Source: Candidatus Pullichristensenella stercoripullorum
GTDB taxonomy: Bacteria > Bacillota > Clostridia > Christensenellales > Aristaeellaceae
Direction: 5' to 3'
Length of the DNA: 9,794 bases
Assembly (NCBI GenBank): GCA_018712885.1
Contig: DVGE01000048.1
Span: forward strand, 1-9,794
This document shows positions 1 to 4,697 of this stretch, piece by piece. Position numbers and translations under genes: made by a program. A model generated the notes under the pieces. That model searched no databases and was not told the DNA's origin. It saw nothing but the letters and a program-made list of their open reading frames with translations. Every line of letters begins with the position of its first letter. Within the stretch, counting starts at the first letter, position 1.

Positions 1-140
1 CGATGCGCAGATCGAGGTCGCTTTCGCCGTTTGCCTGTCCGCGGCCATAGGAGCCAAAGGCATAGACGCTGCGCACGCCAAAATCCTTCGCCACGGGCGC
101 GACCAGCGCGCAGTCGTTCCAGATCGTAAAGCCGTGCCAC
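1..140 (-). CDS. MNT-type nucleotidyltransferase, N-terminal fragment with probable frameshift
   Basis: Runs off the left edge. The minus strand encodes the nucleotidyltransferase (Pol beta superfamily, MNT-like) signature VYAFGSYGRG followed by ESDLDLRI, the GS and DxD elements that bind nucleotide and metal. Family members usually act as the toxin/antitoxin or antibiotic-modifying half of small two-gene units; the partner, if any, is outside the window. GTG at 140 is the likely start: it lies 8 bases after GGAGG (a closer ATG at 146 is in the same frame). That frame gives MARLYDLERLRA, a typical family N-terminus, but the motif-bearing frame (LVAPVAKDFGVRSVYAFGSYGRG) is a different one. The two join sensibly only if one GC unit is missing in the GCGCGC-like run at 105-113. 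In the motif frame a TGA lies directly upstream at 145-147, with no good start after it. So this is either a broken gene or a sequence error; the family call is firm, intactness is not. Confidence 0.6.
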   Translation of the reverse strand, partial: MARLYDLERLRAGRARGEGFWRAQRLCLWLLWPRTGKRRKRPRSAH

Positions 141-158
141 GCGCATCACCTCCCATCT

Positions 159-187
159 CTTACACGCGATGGCGCGGCCTTTGGCAA
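159..187 (-). promoter_or_regulatory. Candidate sigma-A promoter for the nucleotidyltransferase gene
   Basis: On the minus strand TTGCCA (187-182) is followed by a 17-base spacer and TGTAAG (164-159). The -35 is 5 of 6 to consensus in its first four bases and the -10 matches 4 of 6. The spacing and the position just upstream of the GGAGG are right. It lies back to back with the yabP control region. Inferred from sequence only. Confidence 0.35.
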
Positions 188-192
188 CCGCC

Positions 193-221
193 GTCTTTTG
201 CCGCCCCCGCGCGCATACAAT
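193..221 (+). promoter_or_regulatory. Sigma-E-like (mother-cell sporulation) promoter of yabP
   Basis: CATACAAT at 214-221 is a full match to the sigma-E -10 consensus (CATACAnT). GTCTTTTG at 193-200, 13 bases upstream, is a partial match to the sigma-E -35 (GTCATATT-like). Transcription would begin about 228, leaving a very short leader that starts at the ribosome binding site (GAGAGGGGG, 229-237). In Bacillus subtilis yabP-yabQ is known to be sigma-E dependent, which agrees. The -10 is seen; use by sigma-E is inferred. Confidence 0.55.
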
Positions 222-243
222 GGACGCGAGAGGGGGCTTTCGC

Positions 244-516
244 ATGCAGCAGCCGACCGCCGTGCGCCACACCGTCAACCTCACCGGGCGCGAGCGCGCC
301 GTCATCACCGGCGTTTCCGACGTGGACTGCTTCAACGAGCAGCTGGTGGTGCTTTTGACCGACGCAGGGCAGATGACCGTCACCGGCGCGGGCCTGCACG
401 TGGAGAATCTCGACCTGAAAAACGGCCAGCTCGTGGTGGAGGGCGAGATCGCCGCCATCGAATACAGCGGCAAGGCGCGGCGCGAGGGCGGCGTGTTTGC
501 CCGCCTCTTCCGCTAG
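244..516 (+). CDS. yabP: Sporulation protein YabP (YabP/YqfC family)
   Basis: Encodes 90 residues, close to the family length of about 100. The sequence has the YabP/YqfC beta-strand pattern: an N-terminal HxVNLTGRERAVITGVSDVDCFNEQ segment, then VVLLTDAGQMTVTGAGLHVENLDLKNGQLVVEGEI in alternating strands, and a basic C-terminus ending in a FARLFR tail. YabP is made in the mother cell and is needed for, or associated with, spore cortex formation; its biochemical role is not established. ATG 244 is preferred because GAGAGGGGG lies 6 bases upstream and because the longer in-frame start at 169 would extend through the sigma-E-like promoter. yabQ begins 9 bases after the stop, so the two are co-transcribed. 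Family call is firm from sequence pattern plus synteny with yabQ and divIC. Confidence 0.9.
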   Translation: MQQPTAVRHTVNLTGRERAVITGVSDVDCFNEQLVVLLTDAGQMTVTGAGLHVENLDLKNGQLVVEGEIAAIEYSGKARREGGVFARLFR

Positions 517-525
517 GGGGCCGCC

Positions 526-894
526 ATGCTCTTTGCCACCATCGGGCAGTGGAAGGTGTTCGTGGCGATGATGGTCGCCGGGCTGCTCGTCGGCCTTGTC
601 TACGACCTGTTGGCGGCGCTGCGGCGGCTTTTGCGCGCGGGGCCGCTGCTCTCGCTCTGCGCCGACCTCGCCTTTGGGCTGCTTTCCGCGCTGCTGCTGG
701 GCGGCGCGCTGACGCTGGCCGACTACGGGCGGGCGCGCCTCTATCCCTTCCTCGGCGCCGGGGCGGGGCTGCTGCTCTACGCCCTCGGACCGCGCCGCCT
801 TGGAGGGGCGCTTTTTCGCGCCTTTGTGCGCGCGTTTCGACGAATTATGCGCCGCATCGCTAAATTTCACCTAATTAAAGTCATATTTCGCTAA
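526..894 (+). CDS. yabQ: Spore cortex biosynthesis protein YabQ
   Basis: A 122-residue polytopic membrane protein. Hydrophobic segments lie at about residues 10-30 (VFVAMMVAGLLVGLVYDLLAA), 40-66 and 72-90, followed by a strongly basic C-terminal end rich in Arg and Phe. The motif GLLVGLVYDLLAALRR near the first segment is the hallmark of the YabQ family. In B. subtilis YabQ is a mother-cell membrane protein of the outer forespore membrane needed for cortex synthesis; that protein is about 210 residues, but clostridial versions are commonly shorter, so the length here is not alarming. The start ATG has GGGGG 5-10 bases upstream, overlapping the yabP stop. The final 40 bases are notably AT-richer than the rest. 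Position between yabP and divIC matches the conserved order. Confidence 0.9.
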   Translation: MLFATIGQWKVFVAMMVAGLLVGLVYDLLAALRRLLRAGPLLSLCADLAFGLLSALLLGGALTLADYGRARLYPFLGAGAGLLLYALGPRRLGGALFRAFVRAFRRIMRRIAKFHLIKVIFR

Positions 895-957
895 AGGAAA
901 GCGCCTTCCCGTGTCGAATGTTTAACCGTATGTTCGGATAGAGGGGGAGCCGTTGCC

Positions 958-1239
958 ATGCGCAGATTGCACGTGCGGCCGCGTTTCTGGCTGCTTTTGT
1001 CCCTGACCGCGGCGCTGGTGTTCTGCGTCAGTCTGCTGGTTGCCCAGAGCCGGCTCAACGCCGCCGGCGCGCAGGTAGATGCGCTCACGCAGCAGCGCGA
1101 CGCACTGGTGCGCGAGATCGGCGAACTGCAGGGCGAACTCGATTTCGTCCAGACCGACGCCTATGTGGAGCGCGCCGCCCGCGACGAGCTGGGCCTGATC
1201 ATGCCCGGCGAGGTGCGCTACGTCAACGCCGCCTCGTAA
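958..1239 (+). CDS. divIC: Septum formation initiator DivIC (FtsB-like)
   Basis: A 93-residue bitopic membrane protein: short basic cytoplasmic N-terminus (RRLHVRPR), one transmembrane helix at about 10-30, a heptad-patterned coiled coil at about 34-66 (AQVDALTQQRDALVREIGEL), and the conserved terminal block at 69-88, YVERAARDELGLIMPGEVRY, which matches the yiE..AR.eLGl..pgE signature of DivIC/FtsB. DivIC joins FtsL and DivIB (FtsQ) in the divisome and activates septal peptidoglycan synthesis. GAGGGGGAG lies 8 bases before the ATG. It is 63 bases after yabQ, far enough for its own promoter; only a weak candidate -10 (TATGTT, 929-934) is visible, so it may also rely on read-through or an upstream vegetative promoter. 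A terminator follows the stop within 15 bases. Very confident. Confidence 0.93.
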   Translation: MRRLHVRPRFWLLLSLTAALVFCVSLLVAQSRLNAAGAQVDALTQQRDALVREIGELQGELDFVQTDAYVERAARDELGLIMPGEVRYVNAAS

Positions 1240-1251
1240 CCGCAGAAAGAC

Positions 1252-1282
1252 AAGCCGCCCGACGTGTGCCGGGCGGCTTTTT
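1252..1282 (+). terminator. Intrinsic terminator of yabP-yabQ-divIC, probably bidirectional
   Basis: GCCGCCCG (1254-1261), an 8-base loop and CGGGCGGC (1270-1277) form a perfect 8-bp stem, extendable by two A-T pairs, followed by TTTTT. Read on the minus strand the same stem is followed by TTGTCTTTCT, so it can also stop the convergent cupin operon, whose last gene ends 10 bases away. Confidence 0.9.
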
Positions 1283-1291
1283 GCGTCCCTT

Positions 1292-1726
1292 TTACAGCCT
1301 GTCGTACTCCTCGTTCGTCACCGGCTCCAGCCATTCGTTGGAGGCGTTCTCGCCGGGCACGTCGAAGGCGATGTGGGCAAACCAGCTGTCCTTCTTCGCG
1401 CCATGCCAGTGCCTGACGCCGGCGGGAATGTAGACCACCATGCCGGGCGCGAGGCTCTGCGCCGCCTTGCCCGCTTCCTGATACCAGCCCTCGCCCGCGG
1501 TGCAGATGAGCATCTGCCCGCCGCCCTTATCGGCGTGGTGGACGTGCCAGTTGTTGCGGCAGCCGGGTTCAAAGGTGACGTTGCTCATGGCGATGGGGCA
1601 CTCCCCCGCCTTCGTCAGCGGGTTCAGGAAGGAATGGCCGGTGAAGTAGCGCGCGTAGGCGTCGTTGGGCTGCCCCTTGCCGAAGGTGTTGGCCTGCGCG
1701 AATTGCCGCTCGTCCGTATACTTCAT
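1292..1726 (-). CDS. Single-domain cupin protein
   Basis: A 144-residue cupin. Motif 1 is NNWHVHHADKGGGQMLICTAGEGWY, with metal-ligand candidates H61, H63 and Q71 (Gln in the place of the usual Glu, as in TM1287-type cupins); motif 2 is PGMVVYIPAGVRHWHG with the last ligand candidate H106. This subgroup is often found fused or adjacent to carboxymuconolactone decarboxylase-like proteins and beside aldo/keto reductases or flavodoxins in Clostridia; no reaction can be assigned. It has no signal peptide and should be cytoplasmic. Its start has AAAGGAGG 7 bases upstream, located in the 18-base gap after the reductase stop, so it is the second gene of a two-gene operon with it. Fold assignment is firm; substrate is unknown. 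Confidence 0.88.
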   Translation of the reverse strand: MKYTDERQFAQANTFGKGQPNDAYARYFTGHSFLNPLTKAGECPIAMSNVTFEPGCRNNWHVHHADKGGGQMLICTAGEGWYQEAGKAAQSLAPGMVVYIPAGVRHWHGAKKDSWFAHIAFDVPGENASNEWLEPVTNEEYDRL

Positions 1727-1744
1727 GGGAAAGGCCTCCTTTGC

Positions 1745-2596
1745 TCAGTCGTGTATCTTCCAACCGTTCAAAAAGCGCGCGGTCTCAGCGCTGCCGTGGT
1801 CGATGATCTCGCTGCGGCCGAGGTCGAGGGCGGCGATGGCGGCCATGTCCTCGTCGGTAAGGGCAAAGTCCCAAATGGAAAAGTTCTCCGCCATGCGCTC
1901 CTTGTGCGTGGACTTGGGGATGACCACCACGCCGCGCTGCGCGTTCCAGCGCAGCGCCACCTGCGCGGCGGTCTTGCCGTACTTTTCTCCGATCTTCACC
2001 AGCACCGGGTGGGTGAAGATGCCGTGCCTGCCCTCGGCCAGCGGCCCCCAGGCCTCCGCCTGCACGCCGAGGCCGCGCATGTTCTCAATGGCCCCGCCCT
2101 GCGCGAAGAAGGGGTGCAGCTCCACCTGGTCGACCATGGGCGCGATGCGCGCGTTGAGGCTGAGGTCGGTGAGGCGGTCCGGGTAGAAGTTGCACACGCC
2201 GATGGCGCGGACGCGGCCGGCCTCATAGAGCTCCTCCATCGCTCGCCAGGCGGCGTAGTAGTCGTTCATCGGCTGGTGGATGAGGTAGAGGTCGAGATAG
2301 TCGAGGCCGAGCTTGTCCAGCGAGGTCTGGAACGCGGCCCTGGCGCTCTCATAGCCGGCGTCCTGTATCCACAGCTTGGTGGTGATGAACAGCTCCTCGC
2401 GGGGGATGCCGCTTTTGCGGATGGCCGCGCCCACGGCCTCCTCGTTGAAGTAGGCGGCGGCGGTGTCGATGAGGCGATAGCCCACCTCCAGCGCCTCGCT
2501 GACCGCGCGCTCGCACACGGCGGCCTCCGGCACCTGAAAAACGCCGAAACCCTCCAAGGGCATCTTTACGCCGTTGCGCAAAGTGACATATTCCAT
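1745..2596 (-). CDS. Aldo/keto reductase
   Basis: A 283-residue NAD(P)H-dependent aldo/keto reductase, full length for the AKR5-like bacterial group (2,5-diketogluconate/methylglyoxal-type reductases). The catalytic tetrad is complete: D44 and Y49 in LIDTAAAYFNEE, K74 in ITTKLW and H107 in LYLIHQP. The nucleotide-binding segment VVIPKSTHKER (IPKS at 226-229, R234) favours NADPH. It reduces small aldehydes or ketones in the cytoplasm; the physiological substrate cannot be read from sequence. The start ATG has AAAGGAGG 8 bases upstream. It is the first gene of an operon with the cupin gene and is divergent from a LysR-type regulator, which likely controls it. Some residues in the usual GLGT motif are altered (EGFGVFQVP), as in many relatives. 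Confidence 0.93.
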   Translation of the reverse strand: MEYVTLRNGVKMPLEGFGVFQVPEAAVCERAVSEALEVGYRLIDTAAAYFNEEAVGAAIRKSGIPREELFITTKLWIQDAGYESARAAFQTSLDKLGLDYLDLYLIHQPMNDYYAAWRAMEELYEAGRVRAIGVCNFYPDRLTDLSLNARIAPMVDQVELHPFFAQGGAIENMRGLGVQAEAWGPLAEGRHGIFTHPVLVKIGEKYGKTAAQVALRWNAQRGVVVIPKSTHKERMAENFSIWDFALTDEDMAAIAALDLGRSEIIDHGSAETARFLNGWKIHD

Positions 2597-2617
2597 GTTT
2601 CTTTCCTCCTTTTCGCG

Positions 2618-2647
2618 TTTACGCCAAGCATTTCCTTATGCTATAAT
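2618..2647 (+). promoter_or_regulatory. lysR promoter with extended -10, overlapping the reductase promoter
   Basis: TGCTATAAT at 2639-2647 is a perfect extended -10 (TGn plus TATAAT); TTTACG at 2618-2623 is a 4-of-6 -35 at 18-base spacing. Transcription would start near 2654 and give lysR a leader of about 100 bases. The complementary strand across the same bases carries a CATTAT/TATAGC -10-like sequence with no good -35, as expected for an activator-dependent reductase promoter. The two -10 regions therefore sit on top of each other. Confidence 0.55.
2627..2642. promoter_or_regulatory. Palindrome AGCAT-N6-ATGCT, candidate LysR operator 1
   Basis: Perfect 5-bp arms AGCAT (2627-2631) and ATGCT (2638-2642) separated by 6 bases. 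The right half, TTATGCT, is the same as in the second palindrome at 2720-2741. It overlaps the lysR spacer and -10 and the start region of the opposite reductase promoter, so binding there could control both. Inferred role. Confidence 0.45.
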
Positions 2648-2650
2648 GAT

Positions 2651-2670
2651 GGGGATGGTTTCCCTTCCCC
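2651..2670 (+). other. Hairpin at the 5' end of the predicted lysR leader
   Basis: GGGGATGG and CCCTTCCCC fold into an 8-position stem with one T-T mismatch and a 4-base loop. It would lie at the very start of the predicted lysR transcript and could protect it; alternatively it is a chance feature of the reductase promoter region on the other strand. Confidence 0.35.
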
Positions 2671-2719
2671 CAGAGGATAGCGCATTTGGAGCGTTTTGTA
2701 CACTACGCGTTTTTTATGG

Positions 2720-2741
2720 AGCATAAATAAACACTTATGCT
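2720..2741. promoter_or_regulatory. Palindrome AGCATAA-N8-TTATGCT, candidate LysR operator 2
   Basis: Perfect 7-bp arms, AGCATAA (2720-2726) and TTATGCT (2735-2741), around an 8-base AT-rich centre. It ends one base before the lysR ribosome binding site and overlaps a proximal -10-like CATAAA. It shares AGCAT...TTATGCT with the palindrome 93 bases upstream. LysR-type regulators commonly bind AT-rich dyads in divergent promoters, so autoregulation is likely, but the strict T-N11-A spacing is not met. Confidence 0.5.
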
Positions 2742-2757
2742 GAAAGGAGGCGTGCGC

Positions 2758-3624
2758 ATGGATATATCCGCGCTGGAGGCTTTCAAGATGATCGCTGAGA
2801 CCGGCTCTTTGACGCGGGCGGCGGAAAGGCTGCACGTTTCGCAGCCGGCGATGAGCGCGGCGCTGAAAAAGTTCGAGGCGGAACTGGGCGCGCAGCTGTT
2901 CGACCGCGAGGTCAACCGCATCCGCCTCAACGCCGCTGGCGAACTGGCTCTGGAGCGCGTGAACGCCGTCCTCCGCGCGGTGGAAAAACTGCGCGAGGAC
3001 GTGCGCCGCGCGGCGGGACAGGGGCAGACGCTCTGCATCGCCTTTTGCGACCCGGGCGTGCGCTGGTTCAGCGCCCCGCGCTTCGCCGTGGCGCGGCCGG
3101 ACATAGACGTGCGCGACGATCTCTACGAGGGCGATGAGGCCGCGCGTCTGCTGAAGGAGCGCGTCTACGACCTGATGGTCACGCCCGCCCCGCTCGCGGA
3201 CAGCCGCATCCTCAGCCGGCCCTTTTTGCGCGATCGCGTGTTCCTCTCCGTGCCGGAGGGCAGCCCTCTGGCACAAAAGAGCAGCCTTTCCTTGCGCAAC
3301 ATTCCCGCCCAACCGTTCCTCTACCCGCAGATCGGCGGCTACTTCCTGACACGAATGGAGCAGATCATCGCTGGGGAGGGTCTGCCCATCACGCTGGTGA
3401 AGAACAACTACAACGTCACCCAGCACCTCATCCGCACCACCAACTTCCTCGCCGCCATCTCCACGCTCTCCAGCGACCTGCGCAACGACGGGGAGCACCG
3501 CGTGCGCATCCCCCTGACCGATCCGGAATTGAATGTGCTCTACTACCTCTCCTTCCTCAAAGCCGAGCGGGAGAAAGTCCGGCCCTTTTTGCAGTGGGCG
3601 AAGGCGTGCGAAGCGCCCGAATGA
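2758..3624 (+). CDS. LysR-type transcriptional regulator
   Basis: A 288-residue LysR-family regulator, close to the usual 290-300. The winged helix-turn-helix is at residues 1-60: MDISALEAFKMIAETGSLTRAAERLHVSQPAMSAALKKFEAELGAQLFDR, with recognition-helix residues around SQPAMS (28-33). A linker helix follows (about 60-80), then the ligand-binding domain beginning around LCIAFCDPGVR and running to the C-terminus. ATG 2758 is chosen over the in-frame ATG at 2737 because AAAGGAGG (2743-2750) sits 7 bases before it and because 2737 lies inside the palindrome. The gene is divergent from the reductase-cupin operon, the standard arrangement for a LysR regulator and its target; the inducer is unknown. 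A terminator overlaps its stop codon. Confidence 0.93.
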   Translation: MDISALEAFKMIAETGSLTRAAERLHVSQPAMSAALKKFEAELGAQLFDREVNRIRLNAAGELALERVNAVLRAVEKLREDVRRAAGQGQTLCIAFCDPGVRWFSAPRFAVARPDIDVRDDLYEGDEAARLLKERVYDLMVTPAPLADSRILSRPFLRDRVFLSVPEGSPLAQKSSLSLRNIPAQPFLYPQIGGYFLTRMEQIIAGEGLPITLVKNNYNVTQHLIRTTNFLAAISTLSSDLRNDGEHRVRIPLTDPELNVLYYLSFLKAEREKVRPFLQWAKACEAPE

Positions 3625-3659
3625 AAAAAGCCCCCGCGGGGACGCGGGGAACTTTTCTT
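3624..3659. terminator. Bidirectional terminator between convergent lysR and yoaK
   Basis: CCCCGCG (3632-3638), loop GGGA, CGCGGGG (3643-3649) is a perfect 7-bp stem. On the plus strand AACTTTTCTT follows; on the minus strand GCTTTTTT follows. The minus reading has the better U-tract and ends the YoaK-family gene, which stops at 3663; the plus reading ends lysR. Confidence 0.85.
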
Positions 3660-3662
3660 GCA

Positions 3663-4355
3663 TCACGCCTTGCGGGAGCGCACCATCAGCGGGATGATGG
3701 CGATCAGCAGCAGGCAGCCGACCCAGATGGAGCGGACGTTCCACAGCGTCGAAAGCCAGGCGCTGGCGAACGCGCCCACGGCGAAGGAGCCGATGATCAT
3801 CAGATAGCGCGCGCAGGTGGCGCCGGCCCTGCGGTCGCGCTGGCCGATGAAGGCGGAAAAGTACTCCGCCGCCGTGCGCAGGTTGCCGGTGCAGAAGATG
3901 CTGGCGTAGGACAGGCCGCGCGCCTCGCGGAAGACCTCGTACTGCACGGCCGTGGTGAAGGTGACCATGATGTTGACCACCGTGTCGCCCCCGCCCTGGG
4001 GGATGAAGCCGACGATGAACAAAAGCGCGAACTCGAGGGCGAAGATCAACATCTCCACCCGCGCCCAGCGCAGTTTGAAGCGGTGGCTGCGCAAAAGCGT
4101 TGCAAAGACGGTGCCGAAGAAGAAAGCGAGGATGGGGATGGGGTAGTACAGCGCCTTGGCCGTGTTGCCGCGGAAGAAGTTGATCATCATCAGGGCGATG
4201 TTCGACGTCTGTCCGTTGCAGAACACGTTGCCGCGCAGCGTGTAGGTGTAGGCCTCCAGGTAGCCGGCCAGCATGGACATGATGATGCCCACGGAGAACG
4301 TCTGGTGCCACGGCAGTATCTGCGCGCCCTCCGCGGCCCTTGCTTTGCGAAACAT
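3663..4355 (-). CDS. YoaK family membrane protein (DUF1275)
   Basis: A 230-residue polytopic inner-membrane protein matching DUF1275 (YoaK). Recognisable family features are the first helix AGYLEAYTYTLRGNVFCNGQTSNI (about 30-53), where a glycine-rich helix is followed by the conserved N-G-QTSN block, and FCTGNLRTAAEYF (about 154-167), the second F-TGN repeat of the family. About six membrane segments are seen: 20-40, 65-88, 100-118, 123-140, 185-200 and 208-226. Function of DUF1275 proteins is unknown; a transport or small-molecule release role has been suggested for some. The start has TAGGAGGT 8 bases upstream and a consensus promoter begins 30 bases further. It is monocistronic, ending at the bidirectional terminator. 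Confidence 0.88.
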   Translation of the reverse strand: MFRKARAAEGAQILPWHQTFSVGIIMSMLAGYLEAYTYTLRGNVFCNGQTSNIALMMINFFRGNTAKALYYPIPILAFFFGTVFATLLRSHRFKLRWARVEMLIFALEFALLFIVGFIPQGGGDTVVNIMVTFTTAVQYEVFREARGLSYASIFCTGNLRTAAEYFSAFIGQRDRRAGATCARYLMIIGSFAVGAFASAWLSTLWNVRSIWVGCLLLIAIIPLMVRSRKA

Positions 4356-4384
4356 CGGCAGGACCTCCTATAAAATCCGCTTTC

Positions 4385-4414
4385 ATTATAGGCACGCATT
4401 TCGCGGGGTGTCAA
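4385..4414 (-). promoter_or_regulatory. Consensus sigma-A promoter of the YoaK-family gene
   Basis: On the minus strand TTGACA (4414-4409), an 18-base spacer and TATAAT (4390-4385): both hexamers are perfect. Transcription would start near 4377, giving a leader of about 22 bases ending in the AGGAGG. Just upstream of the -35 lies a tandem GATAAC-GATAAC (4436-4425 on the minus strand), a possible regulator site. Confidence 0.85.
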
Positions 4415-4472
4415 GCGAAAGAAAGTTATCGTTATCTTCAAAATTTGGCACAAAGCGCCAAAATAGAACAAA

Positions 4473-4494
4473 CGGGGCCTCACATGAGGCCCCG
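4473..4494 (-). terminator. Orphan intrinsic terminator, minus strand
   Basis: Perfect 10-bp inverted repeat (CGGGGCCTCA, 2-base centre, TGAGGCCCCG), with effective loop of 4 or more bases once the inner pairs open. The minus strand continues into TTTGTTCTATT; the plus strand continues into CCGATCG with no T-run. A weaker second hairpin (TTTGGC-N7-GCCAAA, 4444-4462) followed by TTTTG lies just beyond in the same direction. Confidence 0.6.
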
Positions 4495-4501
4495 CCGATC
4501 G

Positions 4502-4544
4502 ACGGTGGAGGGGTTGGGGAATGGGATGAGGGATGATCCACCGT
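4502..4544 (+). other. G-quadruplex motif inside a perfect inverted repeat
   Basis: Perfect 8-bp arms ACGGTGGA (4502-4509) and TCCACCGT (4537-4544). The plus-strand interior has four G-tracts: GGGG (4510-4513), GGGG (4516-4519), GGG (4523-4525) and GGG (4530-4532), with loops of 2, 3 and 4 bases, a canonical intramolecular quadruplex pattern. It lies upstream of both divergent promoters' -35 elements. Confidence 0.6.
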
Positions 4545-4629
4545 TGACAACTTATTTTAGCGCATTTATGCGGCGTACGTATGACTATCCTGTTTCAATT
4601 CCATGAAATATAATTGCAAAAATGTTATG

Positions 4630-4658
4630 TTGCATATTTTCCCGTTCGGAAGTATAAT
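4630..4658 (+). promoter_or_regulatory. Sigma-A promoter of the malY-type gene
   Basis: TTGCAT (4630-4635), a 17-base spacer and a perfect TATAAT (4653-4658). Start of transcription would be near 4665, so the leader is only about 33 bases and has no room for a riboswitch or T-box. The ribosome binding site is GGAGGG at 4686-4691. Confidence 0.8.
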
Positions 4659-4697
4659 AGGAAAGGTATACAACGAACGACATACGGAGGGAAACGC

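Larger units (their letters stand above)
4462..4547 (-). ncRNA. Candidate small RNA with C-rich loop and intrinsic terminator
   Basis: Read on the minus strand, a hairpin of 10-11 bp (TCAACGGTGGA with TCCACCGTCGA, one G-U pair) encloses a 27-base loop made almost only of C, T and A with TCCC, TTCCCC and CCCCTCC runs. Four to five bases later a perfect 10-bp stem, CGGGGCCTCA with TGAGGCCCCG (4494-4473), is followed by TTTGTTCTATT, which is a fair intrinsic terminator. A -10-like TAAAAT (4559-4554) would start transcription about at the first base of the first hairpin, but no good -35 is visible. C-rich loops of this kind are known in Gram-positive sRNAs that pair with GGAGG-type ribosome binding sites. 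No neighbouring minus-strand gene ends here, so the terminator needs some such transcript. The structure is seen; the RNA is inferred. Confidence 0.4.
4356..4697. other. 342-base intergenic region between divergent yoaK and malY
   Basis: No convincing protein-coding gene is seen. From left to right it holds the yoaK leader and promoter, a GATAAC tandem repeat, two hairpins (4444-4462 and 4473-4494), a long inverted repeat around a G-rich core (4500-4546), a small palindrome CGCAT-TT-ATGCG near 4561-4572, an AT-rich stretch, and the malY promoter with its short leader. The organised centre is described separately as a candidate small RNA. Confidence 0.7.

Noticed and set aside
169..243. Longer yabP start at 169
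   Set aside because: It would run through the sigma-E-like promoter and lacks a ribosome binding site, while 244 has GAGAGGGGG at good distance.
911..941. Sigma-F/G-like promoter before divIC
   Set aside because: GAATG and GGATAGA resemble parts of the sigma-F pattern, but the end of the -10 does not match; only a poor sigma-A -10 (TATGTT) is left.
1373..2680. 435-codon open frame on the plus strand
   Set aside because: Antisense to the cupin and aldo/keto reductase genes, whose catalytic motifs are complete; shadow composition.
2641..4395. 584-codon open frame on the minus strand
   Set aside because: Covers lysR in antisense and the YoaK gene in a wrong frame, crossing the bidirectional terminator.
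4415..4660. T-box, SAM or other riboswitch ahead of malY
   Set aside because: The malY promoter is at 4630-4658, leaving a 33-base leader; the structured element lies upstream of the start, and no T-box core (GGGTGGNACCGCG-like) or SAM-I pattern is present.
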